Positions 27,270-36,331 of a DNA stretch of 64,000 bases are shown here, in pieces; position 1 is the first letter of the stretch; every line of letters begins with the position of its first letter. A program made the translations under genes and the position numbers. This DNA is from Nitrospirales bacterium. GTDB taxonomy: Bacteria > Nitrospirota > Nitrospiria > Nitrospirales > UBA8639. The stretch spans positions 36,855-100,854 of the forward strand of contig BQIU01000004.1 of NCBI GenBank assembly GCA_021603905.1, given 5' to 3'. Under the pieces are notes generated by a model. That model did not search any database. It was given only the letters and a program-made list of their open reading frames with translations, and was not told the DNA's origin.

Positions 27270-28607
27270 CTACTTTGTTTGGGTGCTCTTTTTCTGAGGA
27301 AGAAAATATTTGTCGATGAGTGTTTGTTTCATGAGCAATTCCTGAGGTTCAAAACACTCGCTTAAGGTTTCCCAACAGAGGTCCAGGGCCTTGTCAATGG
27401 GAAGAGAAACATTGATATCCATAAACCGTTCACGAAACAGCCGACCAAACTTTAAAAGTTTCTCATCGAAGGGAGAGAGATCGAAGGCCATGGCCTGTTT
27501 TTGGGCTGCCTCCTGGGCTCCTGCGTATAGGCGAATCATGGTATTCATGATTTGAGCATGATCATCTCGAGTGACTTTGCCGATGACCCGTTGTTTTAAG
27601 CGCGATAAAGAGCCAAAGGGATCAATCATTCGATCATGAAGATAAAACTGTCCCTCAGTGATGTACCCTGTGTTATCCGGTACGGGATGAGTGACATCAT
27701 TTCCAGGCATGGTGGTCACCGTAAGAATGGTTACGGACCCGGCTCCTTTGAAATCGCAAGCTTTTTCATACCGTTTGGCAAGCTGAGTATAGAGATCGCC
27801 CAAATATCCGCGATTTGAGGGTATATGCTCTAAAGCAAGCCCAATTTCCTTCATGGCATCCGCATAAGCTGTCATATCGGTAAGCAACACTAGGACCCGT
27901 TTTCCTTCTTCCACAGCAAACCGTTCAGCAACGGCTAAAGCCATATCTGGAACAAGCAATCGTTCAACTATCGGGTCGGAGGCTAAATTGACAAACATCA
28001 CGGTTCGATGGAAAACCCCTCGTTCCTCAAAAGTCGATCGGAAAAAATAAAAATCGTCGAAGATCAGCCCTAAGCCGCCAAAGACCACGACATCTGCATC
28101 TGCTTGAAATCCAATACGAGCCAGTAGTTCATTATGTGGTTCGCCAGGAATGGTAAAAATGGGGATTTTTTGACTTTCCACCAAGCTGTTAAACAGATCA
28201 ATCATCGGAATATGCGTGTGAATCATGGTTTGAGGCATCACGCGCATAATCGGATTGACGGTTGGGCCAGCGATATCGATTTTGGGCTCAGACCAAAGAT
28301 CCGGCCCCGAATCAATAGGGTCCCCAGATCCTCGAAAAATTCGTCCCAGAATATTTGGAGAATACGTGACTTGCATGGGGTTGCCCAGAAATCGCACGGT
28401 TGATCCCGTCGAGTAACCTTTAGTCCCAGCGAACAATTGTAAACTGGCGACTTCTCTATTCAGTTCAATCACATAAGCCATAGATCGTTCGCCGTTAACA
28501 TTCTCGACGATCCCGAGTTCTCCCAAGGGAATATTGGGTGCACGGACACGAACGATATCCCCCACAATGTCCAGGATTCGTGTGTGCCGATACAGGTCTT
28601 GACTCAA
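27270..28607 (-). CDS. atpB: V-type ATPase regulatory subunit B
   Basis: The non-catalytic nucleotide-binding subunit has 445 residues. Motifs include GTKGYSTGSTVRFLG, IPIFTIPGEPHNELLARI (where the P-loop is degenerate, as normal for B), VLLTDMTAYADAMKEI and SNRGYLGDLYT. The start is TTG with AAGGAT upstream. It is the first V-ATPase gene, 114 bases after nhaA on the same strand. Confidence 0.95.
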   Translation of the reverse strand: MSQDLYRHTRILDIVGDIVRVRAPNIPLGELGIVENVNGERSMAYVIELNREVASLQLFAGTKGYSTGSTVRFLGNPMQVTYSPNILGRIFRGSGDPIDSGPDLWSEPKIDIAGPTVNPIMRVMPQTMIHTHIPMIDLFNSLVESQKIPIFTIPGEPHNELLARIGFQADADVVVFGGLGLIFDDFYFFRSTFEERGVFHRTVMFVNLASDPIVERLLVPDMALAVAERFAVEEGKRVLVLLTDMTAYADAMKEIGLALEHIPSNRGYLGDLYTQLAKRYEKACDFKGAGSVTILTVTTMPGNDVTHPVPDNTGYITEGQFYLHDRMIDPFGSLSRLKQRVIGKVTRDDHAQIMNTMIRLYAGAQEAAQKQAMAFDLSPFDEKLLKFGRLFRERFMDINVSLPIDKALDLCWETLSECFEPQELLMKQTLIDKYFLPQKKSTQTK

Positions 28608-28721
28608 CGTTAAAATATCCTTTTGATCAAAATGTTCTTCAAAGAACTCTCTCTATAAAAATCAAGCCACAAATTTCATGCGCGGATCAAATGAACCCAC
28701 AAAAAGAATATCGGTGTACTC

Positions 28722-29906
28722 TTAGCAGGCTTGTACGTATCTATCATTTCTTCTCATGGTCGAACGGTAAAGGACAAACATTCCTGTTACAGCTGATAAG
28801 GCTGAACCTGTTAGGATCGCGAATCTGGAAGATTGGATAAGACTAGGTTCTGTGAATGCCAGCGAAGAAACAAACAGGCTCATCGTGAAGCCAATCCCTC
28901 CCAACAACGCGACTCCATAGAGCTGCGACCAACGTATTTCATCAGGTAGCTGTGCCAATCTCAGTTTCACGGCAACCCATGCGGCAACAAATATTCCGAG
29001 TTGCTTTCCAAGAAATAACCCCGTCATGATTCCAGCCGATGACTTGTTGAAGAGCGTCTCAACCTGCGCACCAGAAAAAGAGACACCCGAGTTAAAGAAA
29101 GCAAATAAGGGAACGACGCACAAATACCCCCAAGGTCGCAATTGCCTCTCCGTTTCACCAAGTGGAGAATAGTCTGCTCGCCCTGGGATGCGGAATGGAA
29201 CCGCTAGTCCGATAAGCACGCCAACCAACGCTGGCTCAATCCCGGCCTTCAACGTCGAAACCCAGAGAAATAATCCAACGAACACGTAAGCAGCAGGTCT
29301 GACAATATTAAACATATTGAGGCCCACTAATGCTGCTCCCCCAATTGCCGCTAGAGTTAATGGAAAAAGAGCCAGTTCTTGACCATAGAAAAGTCCAATG
29401 ATGAAGACGGCTCCAATATCATCAAAAACAGCAACGGCCATGAGAAAGACCTTAAGACTATGAGGTATTCGGGCATTGAAAAATGACAAAATTCCAAGGG
29501 CAAGTACGATGTCGGTTGCGGTTGGAATCGCCCACCCACGCAGTAACATGGGATCAGTCCAATTGATGGTTGTGTAGATGACCGCAGGAAGAGCCATCCC
29601 TCCGAAAGCCGCGAGGCCCGGAAGGGCGAAGAGAGCCGGAGTCCTGAGTTGCCCTTCGAGCAGTTCTCGCTTGATTTCCAGGCCAACCAACAGAAAAAAA
29701 ATAACCATGAGCCCTTCGTTGATCCAGACAACCAGTGGCTCATCAATGATTAATGAACCAAACCTAACGTGAACAGGTGTATGGTGGATTATTTGATAAA
29801 TTGGCTGAAGAGGCGAATTGGCCGCTACAAGTGCCAACGCCATTGCGCCAATCATCAGGAGCCCAGCTCTCCGCTCAAATCGAAACAGATGGTCTTTGCT
29901 ATTCAT
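28722..29906 (-). CDS. nhaA: Na+/H+ antiporter NhaA
   Basis: This 394-residue inner-membrane antiporter exports Na+ in exchange for protons. The paired aspartates are in AVFDDIGAVFIIGLFY and the further Asp in ATDIVLALGILSF. About 12 membrane helices are expected. The start at 29906 follows AAGGATGACGAA and gives the normal N-terminus; a longer reading of 53 codons is discarded. It precedes the V-ATPase genes on the same strand, which suggests a sodium-handling block. Confidence 0.95.
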   Translation of the reverse strand: MNSKDHLFRFERRAGLLMIGAMALALVAANSPLQPIYQIIHHTPVHVRFGSLIIDEPLVVWINEGLMVIFFLLVGLEIKRELLEGQLRTPALFALPGLAAFGGMALPAVIYTTINWTDPMLLRGWAIPTATDIVLALGILSFFNARIPHSLKVFLMAVAVFDDIGAVFIIGLFYGQELALFPLTLAAIGGAALVGLNMFNIVRPAAYVFVGLFLWVSTLKAGIEPALVGVLIGLAVPFRIPGRADYSPLGETERQLRPWGYLCVVPLFAFFNSGVSFSGAQVETLFNKSSAGIMTGLFLGKQLGIFVAAWVAVKLRLAQLPDEIRWSQLYGVALLGGIGFTMSLFVSSLAFTEPSLIQSSRFAILTGSALSAVTGMFVLYRSTMRRNDRYVQAC

Positions 29907-30113
29907 TTCGTCATCCTTAAGGTCCCGTTCAACCTCTACCGGAACTACCCGACTTATATGACCACAGTCACCAGGCTTCAGAATCCATCGGTGGTCTTTC
30001 GACCCCTGCATAACGTACGATTGTAGCCAGAAGACACGGTACGCCATTTGGGAACTTCCATTCACTCATCGTACAACTGCGATGCTCTTTCACCCTCGGG
30101 TAAACCGCTGAGG

Positions 30114-30130
30114 CGTGGTGTTCGACCACG
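30114..30130. repeat. Inverted repeat downstream of the lipoprotein gene
   Basis: CGTGGT and ACCACG pair around a five-base loop. Twelve bases further on lies a second, imperfect hairpin built on CCTCGCGAGG. They sit between the lipoprotein stop and the nhaA start on the same strand. A clear T-run is missing, so terminator function is only possible. Confidence 0.35.
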
Positions 30131-30192
30131 TCGCCCTTTCCCTCGCGAGGAAGGGAAATTTTAAAAGGCAATTTACATGCATTGAAAATTCC

Positions 30193-30528
30193 TCATTGCC
30201 CCATTTGCTGTTCTGTATGCAGTGTCGCCAGGGCCTGTGCCTCTTCGGCTGCTTTGGAGTATCTCTCCGACAAATTGCGGCAGTGTTGAACAAGCGCGGA
30301 CTTTTGTTTTGGCTTGGTCATTCGCTGCTCGTAGCTTTTGGCCATTTGTCTCATTTCTTCAGCCCGTGCGCGAAGATTACCCGCTTCTTGTTCGTACCAC
30401 GCGGCCAGTCCTGCATGATCGTTTTGTTGCACCATCTGGCTGGGTGGAACGGAAACGGTCGCACAGCCAACCAGTATGGTAACCATTACGACTCCCGCTA
30501 ACATGTTCCAGCTTGATCTGTTCTTCAT
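30193..30528 (-). CDS. Small lipoprotein, paralogue of 49981-50355
   Basis: This 111-residue precursor starts MKNRSSWN and has a lipobox LVGC at residues about 18-21, so it is a predicted membrane-anchored lipoprotein. The mature part is helical: NDHAGLAAWYEQEA, AEEMRQMAKSYEQR and LVQHCRNLSERYSKAAEEAQALA. The same pattern recurs in the protein at 49981-50355. The longer upstream reading lacks a signal peptide at its start. Function is unknown. Confidence 0.7.
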   Translation of the reverse strand: MKNRSSWNMLAGVVMVTILVGCATVSVPPSQMVQQNDHAGLAAWYEQEAGNLRARAEEMRQMAKSYEQRMTKPKQKSALVQHCRNLSERYSKAAEEAQALATLHTEQQMGQ

Positions 30529-30648
30529 GTTCCACCCCCTAAGTAGTTGATTGTCCCTCCCTTTTAAATTCACGACCAACTTGAGGGCCACAAGTTGCTA
30601 GCTTTATATGCGCGTGGGAGAAAGACCCTCTCAATTTGAATACCGTAT

Positions 30649-32502
30649 TCATACATAGGCATTGACGGCATACTGCTGAACCATTCGATGCGTGTTAAAA
30701 AACGACGCGTTGAAGGCTATGGATTGGCGCATCACATCAATCCATTGGTCCCGGTCTTGGTAAAACATGGGCACGATCACGGTGCGCAGTTTCTGATACA
30801 GTTCCTCAGCATCTTCTAGATCCCCTGTTTCCGATTGCGCCGGAGATCCTGTTGTCGGGCCGATGGACCAACCCGTCACACCCTCGATGTGGCCTTCAAT
30901 CCACCATCCGTCTAGCACACTGAAATTCGGTATCCCGTTATGAACGGCTTTCATTCCCGAAGTACCTGATGCTTCCAAGGGTCGATGGGGGGTGTTCAGC
31001 CAGAGGTCAACGCCCGAAGTGATGAGTTTGGCTAACGCGATGTCATAATTCTCAAGATAGGCGATTGACACCTCGTTCTTGAGTTGCCGCGCAAACCGGA
31101 CCACCCGCCGAATCATATCCTTTCCCCCTTCATCCCGGGGATGTGCTTTGCCCCCGAAGATGAGTTGAATCGGTCCGACGGTCCTGGCAATGTCCGCTAA
31201 CTCGTCAGGATCGAAAAAGATTAGATCGGCTCGTTTGTATGGCGTCGCTCTTCGTGCGAAGCCCAGGGTCAGCACATCGTTATTGAATGACAATTGGGTG
31301 CGACGGTTGACTTCCTCAATGAGCCGAGCTTTGGCTTCCACATGAGCATTCCAAACTTCTTGTTTCGGGATGCTAATCGCATGCCGAAGAGCAAACGGGT
31401 CCTTCATCCATCCTGGGATGTACCGATCATACAAGGCTTTGAAACTCTCACAGGTCCATGTGACGGAGTGAACCCCATTGGTAATGGAATCGATTGAGTA
31501 ACCCGGGAACATCTCTTGGGACACTTCTCCATGCCTCTTGGCCACACCATTGACGTAGGCGCTCATGTTCAAGGCAAGATACGTCATATTCAGCTGGTCT
31601 TTTCCCCCGAGCATTTGAATGAGTTCCAAAGGCAGGGGTTCCCGCAACACCTGCGTCACGAGATCGTAGGAAAACTGGTCGTGGCCAGCAGGAACAGGGG
31701 TGTGGGTGGTAAAAATACATTTATTGCGAATACCAGAAAAATCCCATTCCGACGATCCTTGATTTCCATGTTCCTCCAAAAGCTTTAAGACCAGAAAGGC
31801 TGCGTGTCCTTCATTCATGTGGAAACGCTCGAGTTCTGTATATCCTAACGCTCGAAGCATACGCACGCCTCCAAGGCCCAACACGATTTCCTGGGCTATC
31901 CGATACCGTTTGTCCCCACCATAGAGCCATGTTGTCAACTCTCGATCAGACACTGAATTTCCATTCACGTTGGTATCAAGAAGAATGAGAGGAACCGTAA
32001 AGCCGGTGGAGCCGACAATGTCATATTGCCAGGCACGAACGATAACTATTTGTCCTTCGATAGGCACTTGAGTCGTCACGGGAAGAGGACGAGCGAAGCG
32101 AGAGGGATCCCATGTCACGGGCAGTTCTTGCTGATTGCCCCGTTCATCTAGTTTCTGGTCGAAATACCCGTGGGCATACAGCAAGCTGACTCCTACGGTT
32201 GGAACTTTAAGGTCTGCACAAGACTTTAAGGTATCACCAGCCAAGACCCCCAAACCCCCACTATAAATGGGCATGTTGAAATCCACTCCCACCTCCATCG
32301 AGAAATACGCAATACGTCGAGAGCGTTCTCCCAAATCAGAGATGGAAGACCCCAGCCGATCCACAAAACTTTCAGGATTTTCTAAGAAGGCATTCCTGCA
32401 AAGTTCGGAACAGAAATACAAGGCTTCTCCTTGATAGACCATCGTAAGACTTTTATCTTGGTCCACCATCATGCCGCAAACCGGGTCCTTGACCATATTC
32501 AT
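30649..32502 (-). CDS. glgP: Alpha-glucan (glycogen) phosphorylase with N-terminal YHS domain
   Basis: This 617-residue GT35 enzyme releases glucose-1-phosphate from glycogen or maltodextrin. It is of the shorter bacterial/archaeal type, with AYFSMEVGVDFNMPIYSGGLG, HMNEGHAAF, RRATPYKRADL and the pyridoxal-phosphate lysine K518 in SGTSGMKAVHNG. Before this, residues about 5-50 form a YHS metal-binding module ([24 protein letters not shown]) like the one on the P-ATPase at 11737-14229. That fusion is unusual. The ATG at 32502 after AAAGGA is preferred over a TTG ten codons earlier. Confidence 0.92.
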   Translation of the reverse strand: MNMVKDPVCGMMVDQDKSLTMVYQGEALYFCSELCRNAFLENPESFVDRLGSSISDLGERSRRIAYFSMEVGVDFNMPIYSGGLGVLAGDTLKSCADLKVPTVGVSLLYAHGYFDQKLDERGNQQELPVTWDPSRFARPLPVTTQVPIEGQIVIVRAWQYDIVGSTGFTVPLILLDTNVNGNSVSDRELTTWLYGGDKRYRIAQEIVLGLGGVRMLRALGYTELERFHMNEGHAAFLVLKLLEEHGNQGSSEWDFSGIRNKCIFTTHTPVPAGHDQFSYDLVTQVLREPLPLELIQMLGGKDQLNMTYLALNMSAYVNGVAKRHGEVSQEMFPGYSIDSITNGVHSVTWTCESFKALYDRYIPGWMKDPFALRHAISIPKQEVWNAHVEAKARLIEEVNRRTQLSFNNDVLTLGFARRATPYKRADLIFFDPDELADIARTVGPIQLIFGGKAHPRDEGGKDMIRRVVRFARQLKNEVSIAYLENYDIALAKLITSGVDLWLNTPHRPLEASGTSGMKAVHNGIPNFSVLDGWWIEGHIEGVTGWSIGPTTGSPAQSETGDLEDAEELYQKLRTVIVPMFYQDRDQWIDVMRQSIAFNASFFNTHRMVQQYAVNAYV

Positions 32503-32749
32503 ATCGTTCGAGTCCTTTCCCTGATCATTCAATCTTTGCGTCGCCCTTCACATCCCTTCACGTCGATCCACATCCCACACACTCGATCCCTTTCTTGCTC
32601 CTTAGCCATGCTTGCCTCCAATTATTAGGTCAACACGGCTAAGGAATAACCTGACAGTTTTCTAATGAACGTATGGGTATTAAGGAAAATACGATTTAAT
32701 AACACCTCGTCTCGTTTTTCATTATTTCTTAACTATTAAACTCCCCATT

Positions 32750-33607
32750 TTACTCAACTGGAACCGCAAGGATGGGACAGGGGGCCTGCCGTAAAACTTG
32801 CTCGGTCGTACTCCCGCGAAGAGCATCCAAAAATCCTTGATGTCCCTGGGTCGCCATGACGATAAGGTCAGGGGAACGGTCCTCAGCATTTTTGAGGAGT
32901 CGTTCCACCACACTCCCAGAATCAACCATAGTTTCCCATTTCCAATTGTGACCCTTCGAAAAGTAATAAGACGGAAGAGTGTGATGGGAACCGACATGAA
33001 GGATCGTAAATTCCGTTCCATTGCCATCTAAGGAGTGTACAAGACCAGAGGCTGCATCAATAGCAGCTTGAGGAGGTGGATGTTGGTCAACAGGTATAAG
33101 AATTCGTCGTAAGCTTATCTCTCCGTCTTTAAGGGATACAAAACCCTTTTTCCCCTGAGGGATGAAGAGGGTCATTTGTCTTGAGTCACGAGCAACAGGT
33201 TCGGCTATGGCTTGGTGCAACCACCTGTCAATTCCTTGCTGCTGATGGGTGGCTAAAATAATGAGATCCATTTTATGTTTTTCCAAGTACTGTACAATCG
33301 ACTTGACAGGATCCTTCTTAAAACTTTGAATTTTCCGGACTCCTAAACCAAGTTTTTTCACCTCATCACGTGAAATTCCCTCTGATAGAAGATTCCAACG
33401 AACCAAGAGATTCCGAACACTAGGAAATTCTGTCCACTCTTCATCATCCCGTTGTTGGTGTACATGAAAGACGTTTAAGTTGGCTTTTTCAGCTAACGCG
33501 ATTTTCAGTGCGTGGGCGAAAGCGACCTCACTTTCCTCAGTAAAATCTGAGGGATGAAAAATGTTTTTCAAAAACAATATGTTGATATCATTCGGGATCC
33601 TGGGCAC
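32750..33607 (-). CDS. Tandem universal stress protein
   Basis: Two Usp domains lie in 285 residues. The first begins ILFLKNIFHPSDFTEES and the second RRILIPVDQHPPP, ending with the nucleotide-binding-type GSTTEQVLRQAPCPILAVPV. Such proteins bind ATP or sense stress in the cytoplasm; the role here is unknown. The GTG at 33607 behind AAGGAGGAGACAGAG is the likely start; the longer upstream frame overlaps the response regulator and is not Usp-like. Confidence 0.85.
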   Translation of the reverse strand: MPRIPNDINILFLKNIFHPSDFTEESEVAFAHALKIALAEKANLNVFHVHQQRDDEEWTEFPSVRNLLVRWNLLSEGISRDEVKKLGLGVRKIQSFKKDPVKSIVQYLEKHKMDLIILATHQQQGIDRWLHQAIAEPVARDSRQMTLFIPQGKKGFVSLKDGEISLRRILIPVDQHPPPQAAIDAASGLVHSLDGNGTEFTILHVGSHHTLPSYYFSKGHNWKWETMVDSGSVVERLLKNAEDRSPDLIVMATQGHQGFLDALRGSTTEQVLRQAPCPILAVPVE

Positions 33608-33699
33608 CTCTGTCTCCTCCTTTTTCAAATTCTCATGGGAAAATAAGAATACATTGAAATTTTCTCTTGGAACTGCAGTTTCATCTTGTCTTTCTAGAC

Positions 33700-34065
33700 T
33701 TATTGAAATAGTCGCCAACATTTCCTGGCCAACTCATCCTGGCCTATCGGTTTGATGAGAAAGTCCAGGGCTCCCTTTGATATTGCTTCGAGCAGTTCCG
33801 ATCGATGGGCATTAGCCGACATGACGATCACGGGCGGTCTTGGGGATGAGTTTCCTAATTTTTCCAGCATGGTCATGCCTCCCATGATCGGCATATTTAA
33901 ATCCAATAACACACCATCGACGGATTGACCGTGAAGAACTTCAAGCCCTTCCTTTCCATTGCCAGCTATGAGAACATCGTAGCCCATGGCATTTAGACGG
34001 TCCTCCAAAAATAAGAGAATGTCCTTATCATCGTCGACAACGAGAATGCATTTTTGGTTTTTCAT
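33700..34065 (-). CDS. Single-domain response regulator (CheY-like receiver)
   Basis: A 121-residue receiver domain without an output domain. VVDDDKD holds the acidic pocket, LLDLNMP the phospho-accepting Asp at about residue 56, the conserved MSA stands for Thr/Ser and LIKP contains the Lys. The C-terminus ends right after the last helix. No histidine kinase is adjacent. It precedes the stress protein gene by 92 bases and may be cotranscribed. Confidence 0.9.
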   Translation of the reverse strand: MKNQKCILVVDDDKDILLFLEDRLNAMGYDVLIAGNGKEGLEVLHGQSVDGVLLDLNMPIMGGMTMLEKLGNSSPRPPVIVMSANAHRSELLEAISKGALDFLIKPIGQDELARKCWRLFQ

Positions 34066-34104
34066 GGGTACATTTTTCTTTTGTGTCTCTAATTAGCACT
34101 CCCA

Positions 34105-34758
34105 CTAATAAATAGGCTGGAAACCAAGGAAACGCTTCAAATTAACCATGCTCGGAAAAAACATTGGAACGGACTTTTGATAATTCCTGTATTCTGCGCC
34201 AAACATTTCAATCATTTCTTCTTCTTCCTTCTTAGCTAGTCGGTAATAGGCCCACACGACAATCGGAAATAACGCGACAGTTGGAATCGTTGGCCAGTGA
34301 ATGAGTTGTCCAAAGACCGCCAGGAAGATCCCGGTATACTGAGGATGCCTGATCAATCCATAAAGTCCACTTGTCGCGAGTCGCTTAGCTTGTGTGGCCT
34401 GATAGACTTCACGCCAGCCTTCAATTAATAATGAAATTCCAAAAAAGACGATGGCATACCCAAATAACATTTCCAGCATGGCCCCAGTATGCCCCCACCC
34501 AAACAGTGTGGCCCACAAATGACCGCTTTGATGCAGCCAAGGGATATCAAACCCCAGAAACCCGCTCAGCAAATAAATGGTCAGCGGAAACCCATACATT
34601 TCCGCATACAACGCGATAATGAAGGCCTGAATCAGCCCAGCACGCGTCCATTCCCGCCAGCGCTGCGGGGCCACGTATCGGTATAAAATCCAGGACGCGA
34701 TGATCACCATAACCGCGGTGAGTTCCCATGTTCCTCCAGCCGATGCGTCATTGTGCAT
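34105..34758 (-). CDS. Isoprenylcysteine-methyltransferase-like membrane protein
   Basis: This 217-residue protein has five or six membrane helices and the SAM-binding signature of the ICMT/PEMT family: LATSGLYGLIRHPQYTGI and, near the end, EEEEMIEMFGAEYRNYQKSVP. Bacterial members often lie in metal-resistance islands beside small DUF2933-type proteins, as here. The methylated substrate is unknown. The ATG follows GGAGAAACATA. Confidence 0.8.
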   Translation of the reverse strand: MHNDASAGGTWELTAVMVIIASWILYRYVAPQRWREWTRAGLIQAFIIALYAEMYGFPLTIYLLSGFLGFDIPWLHQSGHLWATLFGWGHTGAMLEMLFGYAIVFFGISLLIEGWREVYQATQAKRLATSGLYGLIRHPQYTGIFLAVFGQLIHWPTIPTVALFPIVVWAYYRLAKKEEEEMIEMFGAEYRNYQKSVPMFFPSMVNLKRFLGFQPIY

Positions 34759-34870
34759 TATGTTTCTCCGTCATTCCCTTGCAGGTGTTCACTCATTTCA
34801 CTTGTTCCTTTAAAACCGGTTTGGGAAATTTCTTTTCCCTCCCTTCGCCCAATTCCTATTCCCGGTCGCC

Positions 34871-35137
34871 TTAACGAGAGCCCCATCTTTTAAGGAAAAA
34901 GTTATAAAGGGGGACATACACCAAGCCTGCATAGGCTCCATACAAAAAACTTTCCACAAGTCCCACAAAAAATAATGGAAAACTCCCCCACTCATAAGCA
35001 GGAAGCACCATTTCTAAAAATTCATGCATGTGCAGACTATGGGGCGTCAGAAGACCATAGATCACGCAGATAGTGAACGAGAGGGCGCAGAAAATCGCTA
35101 AAGACCATGTCACGACAAAAATGTTTAGGGTTCTCAT
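34871..35137 (-). CDS. Small membrane protein, DUF5676-like
   Basis: The 88 residues hold two membrane helices separated by a loop with YEWGSFP; the second helix contains GLVESFLYGAYAGLVYVPLYN, a pattern seen in DUF5676 proteins. Function is unknown. The ATG overlaps the stop of the preceding small gene as ATGA, so the two are translationally coupled. Confidence 0.6.
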   Translation of the reverse strand: MRTLNIFVVTWSLAIFCALSFTICVIYGLLTPHSLHMHEFLEMVLPAYEWGSFPLFFVGLVESFLYGAYAGLVYVPLYNFFLKRWGSR

Positions 35138-35265
35138 TTCCGGCTGCTCCCATCAGGAGGATTTTTCTCACCCTGTCCTCCATGGCTATGATGTGAAAAA
35201 TGACACCAGAACATCAGAACCGCCACGATAATAAAAAACACATTTTCTTGAAGGAATTCGATCAT
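35134..35265 (-). CDS. 43-residue DUF2933-like membrane peptide
   Basis: This short gene has one membrane helix (FFIIVAVLMFWCHF) followed by a His/Gly-rich tail (HHSHGGQGEK). This is the build of DUF2933 proteins commonly found next to ICMT-like genes in copper or mercury islands. It starts with ATG at 35265 behind GGGGAATGTGAA and stops inside the next gene's ATGA. The His-rich tail may bind metal; that is inference. Confidence 0.6.
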   Translation of the reverse strand: MIEFLQENVFFIIVAVLMFWCHFSHHSHGGQGEKNPPDGSSRK

Positions 35266-35421
35266 TTCACATTCCCCTTGTTATACATTCTCATAAAAAG
35301 TTTTATTCTTTTACCTTCCGGGGTCCAACATTTAACAAATATTCATGTGCGTGTAGGGCAGCTTTGGCTCCTTTGCCTACTGCGATTGCTCTTGCCTATT
35401 GCTCTACCTATAATTTGACTC

Positions 35422-36282
35422 ATGAAATTTCTCGTAGGTCCCCACCGTAAAAGCTTGAAGAAGGGCTCTGTCAGTTTCGTGGTATTCATCGTTTTGTTGC
35501 TAACCGGCTGTGCCGGCACACCCATATTTTCTCGACCGGTCTACCAAGACCCAATTCTACTTGTACAACTCCATAGCCCCTTGTATAAGGCCAAGAAACA
35601 CAGTGCGGCCAACAACCATCCCATTACCTTCACGGTGCAAGATCTTCAATCGATCTTGCAGTCCCTGAACATCCAAAGGGAGGTGAGTTTTCTTGATTAC
35701 TATGTCTTCCGACAGGACGCCATACCCCAGTCTGTCTTCCCCCCTGACATCAGGGAGCTTCTTGTTCCTCAAATAAAGACAGCCTTTGCCAAAGCACAGC
35801 CTGAGGAAATCGTGGTGTTTGTTCTGAACCGCCCCCGAGAAGATGGCATACCGGTCATCACTTCTGGGGGCCTTTTTGTCAAAGGGGAGCAACTCACGGT
35901 TATCCTCACTCATGTAGAGACGCCCATGACATCGGAACGGAAGCGAATGCAAGTCCAAGAAAATCCCCTCACACCGCTGAGTGATCCCGATTTCCACTTT
36001 GTGGCCGGTCCCTCTCAAACGATCCTCACGCCAACCGCCACTTCGGAATTTCTCCCAGGGAAGCCCTCCGCGCCCACAGTTTCGATCCATTACAAAGCTT
36101 TGTTGACTCATTCCCCAGTCCCTGGCCTCCCTCTCAACGCCGATTCTGATTCTCTGCCTTCCTCTCCCCCATTCACGCCTGAGGAGAAGCTTCGTCACCT
36201 CAAAGCATGGCATCAGCAAGGCCTGATCAGTGAACACGAGTATCGGAAAAAGCGCGAAGAGATTCTGGAGGCCTTCCAATAA
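35422..36282 (+). CDS. Lipoprotein with C-terminal SHOCT domain
   Basis: A 286-residue precursor with a basic start, hydrophobic stretch and lipobox LLTGC at about residues 27-31. The mature part has a beta-rich domain (EIVVFVLNRPREDGIP, GGLFVKGEQLTVIL), a Pro-rich linker and a SHOCT helix pair (TPEEKLRHLKAWHQQGLIS, EHEYRKKREEIL). SHOCT tails mediate oligomerisation. Function is unknown. It is one of few plus-strand genes here and converges on the heme-porin gene. Confidence 0.65.
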   Translation: MKFLVGPHRKSLKKGSVSFVVFIVLLLTGCAGTPIFSRPVYQDPILLVQLHSPLYKAKKHSAANNHPITFTVQDLQSILQSLNIQREVSFLDYYVFRQDAIPQSVFPPDIRELLVPQIKTAFAKAQPEEIVVFVLNRPREDGIPVITSGGLFVKGEQLTVILTHVETPMTSERKRMQVQENPLTPLSDPDFHFVAGPSQTILTPTATSEFLPGKPSAPTVSIHYKALLTHSPVPGLPLNADSDSLPSSPPFTPEEKLRHLKAWHQQGLISEHEYRKKREEILEAFQ

Positions 36283-36331
36283 CCCGTTTGAATAAGCCAG
36301 GCCCTATGAGGCCCCTTGCCTAGGCGTCACA

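Noticed and set aside
35557..36279. 240-codon minus-strand ORF antisense to the SHOCT lipoprotein
   Set aside because: The plus-strand frame has a lipobox and a SHOCT domain; the antisense frame has no features.
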